From VRUE01 sp963732225 (GTDB lineage: Bacteria > Actinomycetota > Thermoleophilia > Solirubrobacterales > 70-9), in contig CAVSYR010000005.1 of NCBI GenBank assembly GCA_963732225.1, forward strand, positions 62,001-126,000: a DNA stretch of 64,000 nucleotides. The letters are read 5' to 3'. How positions within the stretch are numbered: position 1 is the first letter of the stretch; every line of letters begins with the position of its first letter. The translations under genes and the position numbers were made by a program. Positions 61,438-64,000 of this stretch are shown piece by piece. The notes beneath the pieces are model-generated. The model made no database searches. It was not told where the DNA came from and saw only the letters and a list, made by a program, of their open reading frames with translations.

Positions 61438-62370
61438 TCAGCCGCGCCGTCGGCGAGCCGCGAGGAACCCGCGGGGGGCATGCCAGGCGAGCCAGAGCCA
61501 GCGCCAGGGGTAGGCGAGCATGAGCCCGAGTCGGCCGCGGCGAGCCAGCGGCAGCCACCAGCGCATGAACTCCGGTCGCGGGAACAGCTCGCGGCCGACT
61601 GTGCGCGCCCGCTCGGCGAAGCCGAGCCCAGGTGCGAGCAGCTCGTCAATCCCCTCGGCGGTGGGGACGCGGTCGTGGCGGATGTCGTGACGGGGCGAGC
61701 GCACGTCGGCGCCGACCCCGAGCCGGCTGGCCAGCGCCGCCCCCTCGGGCAGGCGGCGCAGGCCGGTCGCGAAGACCGGGGCGCCGCCGAGCTCCCCCGC
61801 CAGCGCCCAGGCCGCCGTCCAGAGCTCCTCGTCGGCGGTCGCGAGCGCGCGACGCAGGTCCTCGAGTGGCTTTGCCTCGGTGTGGTGGGCGGCGTGGAGG
61901 GCGACGTGCAGGAGCAGTGCCGGCCGATTGGGGACCCGCAAGGTCGCACCGCCGATCTCCTGGCTGGCGGAGCCGGCTGAGAATGAGCTCCAGATCGCCC
62001 CGGGGTCCGTCTCCAGGCCGTGGATGGCGCAATGCAGGTCGAGGTTCTCCTCTCCCCGCAGGAAGGCCGTCGAGTTGAAGGACTCCATCCGCGGGTGCGC
62101 CATTGGACCGAGTTGATTGGAGAAGCCCTGGCGCTCGAGGGCGGCAACCGCATCCTGCCAGCGCTCGGGAGGGACCAGCAGGTCGGCGTCGCCGTAGGGT
62201 CGGACCTCACCGGGGTAGAGCCAGGCCGCCAGCACCGGCCCCTTCAGCACCACGCTCTCGATTCCAGCGCTTGCAAAGGCGGCGGCGGTCTGGGCGGCAA
62301 GTCGATCGATTGCGAGGTTGCGCAGGGCGAGTGCCTCCACGAGCAGCCCGGCTGGCGGCGTCTCGCTCAT
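61438..62370 (-). CDS. Nucleotidyltransferase-family protein (NTP_transf_5-like)
   Basis: A 310-residue protein of the uncharacterised nucleotidyltransferase family. The Mn/Mg-binding motif is LVEALALRNLAIDRLAAQ, then VVLKGPVLAAWLYPGEVRPY followed by GDADLLVP, with the DxD pair. Proteins of this family recur in lasso and other RiPP clusters, often next to HprK-like kinases; their reaction there is not settled. Here it is convergent with the lasso regulator (8-base gap) and overlaps the glycosyltransferase gene by four bases, so it may serve either the lasso cluster or glycan synthesis. The C-terminus is rich in Arg and Trp. Confidence 0.83.
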   Translation of the reverse strand: MSETPPAGLLVEALALRNLAIDRLAAQTAAAFASAGIESVVLKGPVLAAWLYPGEVRPYGDADLLVPPERWQDAVAALERQGFSNQLGPMAHPRMESFNSTAFLRGEENLDLHCAIHGLETDPGAIWSSFSAGSASQEIGGATLRVPNRPALLLHVALHAAHHTEAKPLEDLRRALATADEELWTAAWALAGELGGAPVFATGLRRLPEGAALASRLGVGADVRSPRHDIRHDRVPTAEGIDELLAPGLGFAERARTVGRELFPRPEFMRWWLPLARRGRLGLMLAYPWRWLWLAWHAPRGFLAARRRRG

Positions 62371-63543
62371 CCGCCTCTCCTCGAGGCACGTTCGAATGCC
62401 TCCTCGTAGACGGCGAGGATCGCTGCCCGGTGTTGCTCAGCGCCAAACTCGCGCTCGACCTTGTAGCGACCGGCCAGACCCATCTCGCGACCCAGTTCCG
62501 GGTGATCGGCGAAGTACCTGACGGCCCGCGCCCAGGCCTCGAGGTCATCGGGATCGACGAGAAAGCCGCCGACTCCATCGGTGACGATCTCGGCTGGACC
62601 GCCGACATCGGTGGCGACGACCGGAACGCGCATCGCCATCGCCTCGATCAGGACCCGCCCGAACGGCTCCTCGCGCGAGGGCAGCAGCAGCACGTCTAGG
62701 GCGCTGATCAGCTCCGGCACGTCCTCGCGCTCTCCCATCCACGAGAACCCGGTCCTCGAGCCGCAGCTCGGCTACCCGCGCTTTCAGCTGCTCGACGTAG
62801 GCACGGTTATCGAAGCGGGTCGAGGCGGCGGTGAACTTGGCCGAGCCGATCAGCAGCAGGTGCGCGTCGACGCCCTGGCCGCGCAGCAGGTGGAGCACCT
62901 CGATCGCCGTCTCCTGACGCTTCCACGGTGTCAACTGGGCGACGACGCCGAGCAGCAGCGCCCGCGGACGCACTCCGCGCAGTGAGGCGCGGGCGTAGAC
63001 GCGGTCCACCCGCGCCGGGTCCCAACGGGTCAGGTCGACCGGGTTTGGGATCGCCTCGACCACGGCTCGTGGGGCCAGCTGACGCACCGATCGCGCCGTG
63101 TACTCGGAGTTGGCGACGATCACCGTCGCCGTGGCCGCGACCATCCGCATCGTCGCGACGCTGGCGGCGCCGGCTGGCAGGACGTCGCGGACGTGGACGA
63201 CGCTTGGCCGGCCGGTCCTCGCCGCGCCGAGGATGAGCCCGGCGCGGACCGAGTTGGCGTGCAGCAGTTCGACGCCGTTGGCTCGCACAATCCGTTGCGT
63301 GGCCCGGCCCGCGGCCGCGATCTCGACCATCGCCCGGGGGGTGTGGAGGGGGTGGAGGCGCAGGCTGCCGGCGGTGCCGGGAATCGACTCGACCACGATG
63401 CCGAGGGCGGCCGCCTCTTCGCTGAGGCGGCCTGGCGGCGCCGCCAGGCGCATCTCTACGTTCGGGCGAGTTTTGAGCAGCGAGAGCAGGGAGCGCTCGC
63501 CGCCGCCGACCTCGGCGGTGTGATTGACGTAGAGAACTTTCAA
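62367..63543 (-). pseudogene. Glycosyltransferase family 4, frameshifted
   Basis: GT-B glycosyltransferase starting with TTG at 63543 (LKVLYVNHTAEVGGGERSLL), overlapping the upstream stop by four bases. The N-terminal domain and the linker (LGVVAQLTPWKRQETAIEVL, HLLLIGSAKFT) are in one frame to about RLEDRVLV. The donor-binding part (GEREDVPELISALDVLLLPS, EPFGRVLIEAMAMRVPVVAT) is in another. Removing one G at 62739-62740 (plus strand CC) joins them as RVLVMGEREDVPEL. The rest is well conserved, so a sequencing indel is as likely as a real loss of function. It ends in an ATGA-type overlap with the nucleotidyltransferase gene. Confidence 0.78.
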
Positions 63544-64000
63544 GAGCTCGCTCCATCGAGGCACTCGCGGAGGGTCGCTTCCACCCGTTCGCAGATCTGC
63601 GGCCAAGCCAGGTCCCGTGCCCTCCTGGCCCCGTTTTCGCCCAGCCGCTGTGCCAGCGAGGCGTCACTCAGCAGCTCCGCCGCCGCCCGCGCCACCGCGA
63701 CGTGGTCGGTGGGGTCGACCAGCAGGCCCGTCTCGCCGTCGATGACAGCATCGAGGGCGCCGGCGACGTTGCCGGCCAGCACCGGCCTGCCGAAGGCGCC
63801 TGCTTCGAGGTAGACGATGCCGAAGCCCTCACCGGCGAAGCCGCCGTCGGGAAGGCGGCTCGGCATCGCCAGCGCGCTTGCCCGCCGCAGCCACTCGTCG
63901 CGCTCTCGGTCGGAGACGGAGCCGAGGAAGCGGACGGCATCGGAGACGCCGTGTGCCGCCGCCAGTCGTTCGAGGCCGGGACGCAGCGGACCATCGCCGA
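63540..64000 (-). CDS. Glycosyltransferase family 4 (start outside window)
   Basis: The C-terminal ~153 residues of a GT-B glycosyltransferase; the frame is open to the right edge. Reading from the edge gives GDGPLRPGLERLAAAHGVSD, then VRFLGSVSDRERDEWLRRAS. The donor-binding region follows with GEGFGIVYLEAGAFGRPVLA, containing the E-x7-E motif (the E of GEGFG and the E of YLEAG), and GETGLLVDPTDHVAVARA. The stop overlaps the next start (TTGA). It belongs to a minus-strand operon with the frameshifted transferase and the nucleotidyltransferase. Confidence 0.85.
   Translation of the reverse strand, partial: GDGPLRPGLERLAAAHGVSDAVRFLGSVSDRERDEWLRRASALAMPSRLPDGGFAGEGFGIVYLEAGAFGRPVLAGNVAGALDAVIDGETGLLVDPTDHVAVARAAAELLSDASLAQRLGENGARRARDLAWPQICERVEATLRECLDGASS

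Noticed and set aside
1..64000. tRNA, rRNA, tmRNA genes, insertion sequences, integrases or attachment sites
   Set aside because: None was recognised: no transposase or integrase motifs, no cloverleaf-like gap and no rRNA-like stretch. Most gaps are too short to hide one.

Overview
The window is GC-rich with densely packed genes. The gene content (secF, recJ, rel, an ECF sigma factor, many secreted proteins with Ig-like, PKD and LamG modules) suggests a high-GC Gram-positive bacterium, most likely Actinomycetota, class Thermoleophilia (Solirubrobacterales-like). That placement is inference from gene style and order; no rRNA or other marker RNA is present.

Layout. (1) 1-8.1 kb: housekeeping genes. 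These are secF (open at the left edge), a small membrane protein, recJ, a bifunctional (p)ppGpp synthetase/hydrolase, then an ECF sigma factor bracketed by two paralogous small proteins. (2) 8.2-24.5 kb: cell-surface glycan genes. They include a large membrane protein, two Gfo/Idh/MocA dehydrogenases, a polyprenyl-phosphate sugar-1-phosphate transferase, a UDP-GlcNAc 2-epimerase, a GT2 transferase, an FAD oxidoreductase, an MFS transporter, a beta-propeller protein, a NodB-like protein, a GT-C membrane protein and a frameshifted flippase. (3) 24.6-41.2 kb: a run of secreted proteins on the minus strand. Five are right-handed beta-helix paralogs, three of which share an apparently identical ~0.93-1.04 kb 3' portion; the sixth is a 2,739-residue protein with a dimethylformamidase-like N-terminus, ten PKD and five LamG-like modules. 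(4) 41.2-54.8 kb: more glycan assembly genes. These are a Wzx-type flippase, a Wzy/O-antigen-ligase-like protein, a Wzz-like chain-length protein, several glycosyltransferases, a DegT aminotransferase, a hexapeptide acyltransferase, a LuxR-type regulator, a methyltransferase and a diacylglycerol-kinase-like protein. (5) 54.9-60.8 kb: a compact lasso-peptide biosynthetic cluster. Its order is HprK-like kinase, ABC ATPase, ABC permease, PqqD/RRE (B1), second HprK-like kinase, B2 peptidase, asparagine-synthase-like cyclase (C) and, last, a 49-residue precursor. A LuxR-type regulator follows. (6) 61.4-64.0 kb, minus strand: a nucleotidyltransferase-family protein and two glycosyltransferases, one frameshifted and one cut by the right edge.

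How the genes fit together. The epimerase, dehydrogenases, aminotransferase and acyltransferase match the enzyme classes of the WbpB/E/D/I (WlbA/C/B/D) route to diacetamido-uronic acid sugars. The sugar-1-phosphate transferase, glycosyltransferases, flippases, polymerase and chain-length protein form a Wzx/Wzy-type surface polysaccharide system. In the lasso cluster, B1 would bind the leader, B2 would cleave after residue 23, C would close a Gly1-Asp9 macrolactam, and the ABC pair would export the product; the two kinases are candidate tailoring enzymes.

Most notable points: the lasso cluster with two kinases and a terminal precursor; the palindromic insertion inside recJ; and the beta-helix gene family whose sequence identity ends exactly at the stop codons.
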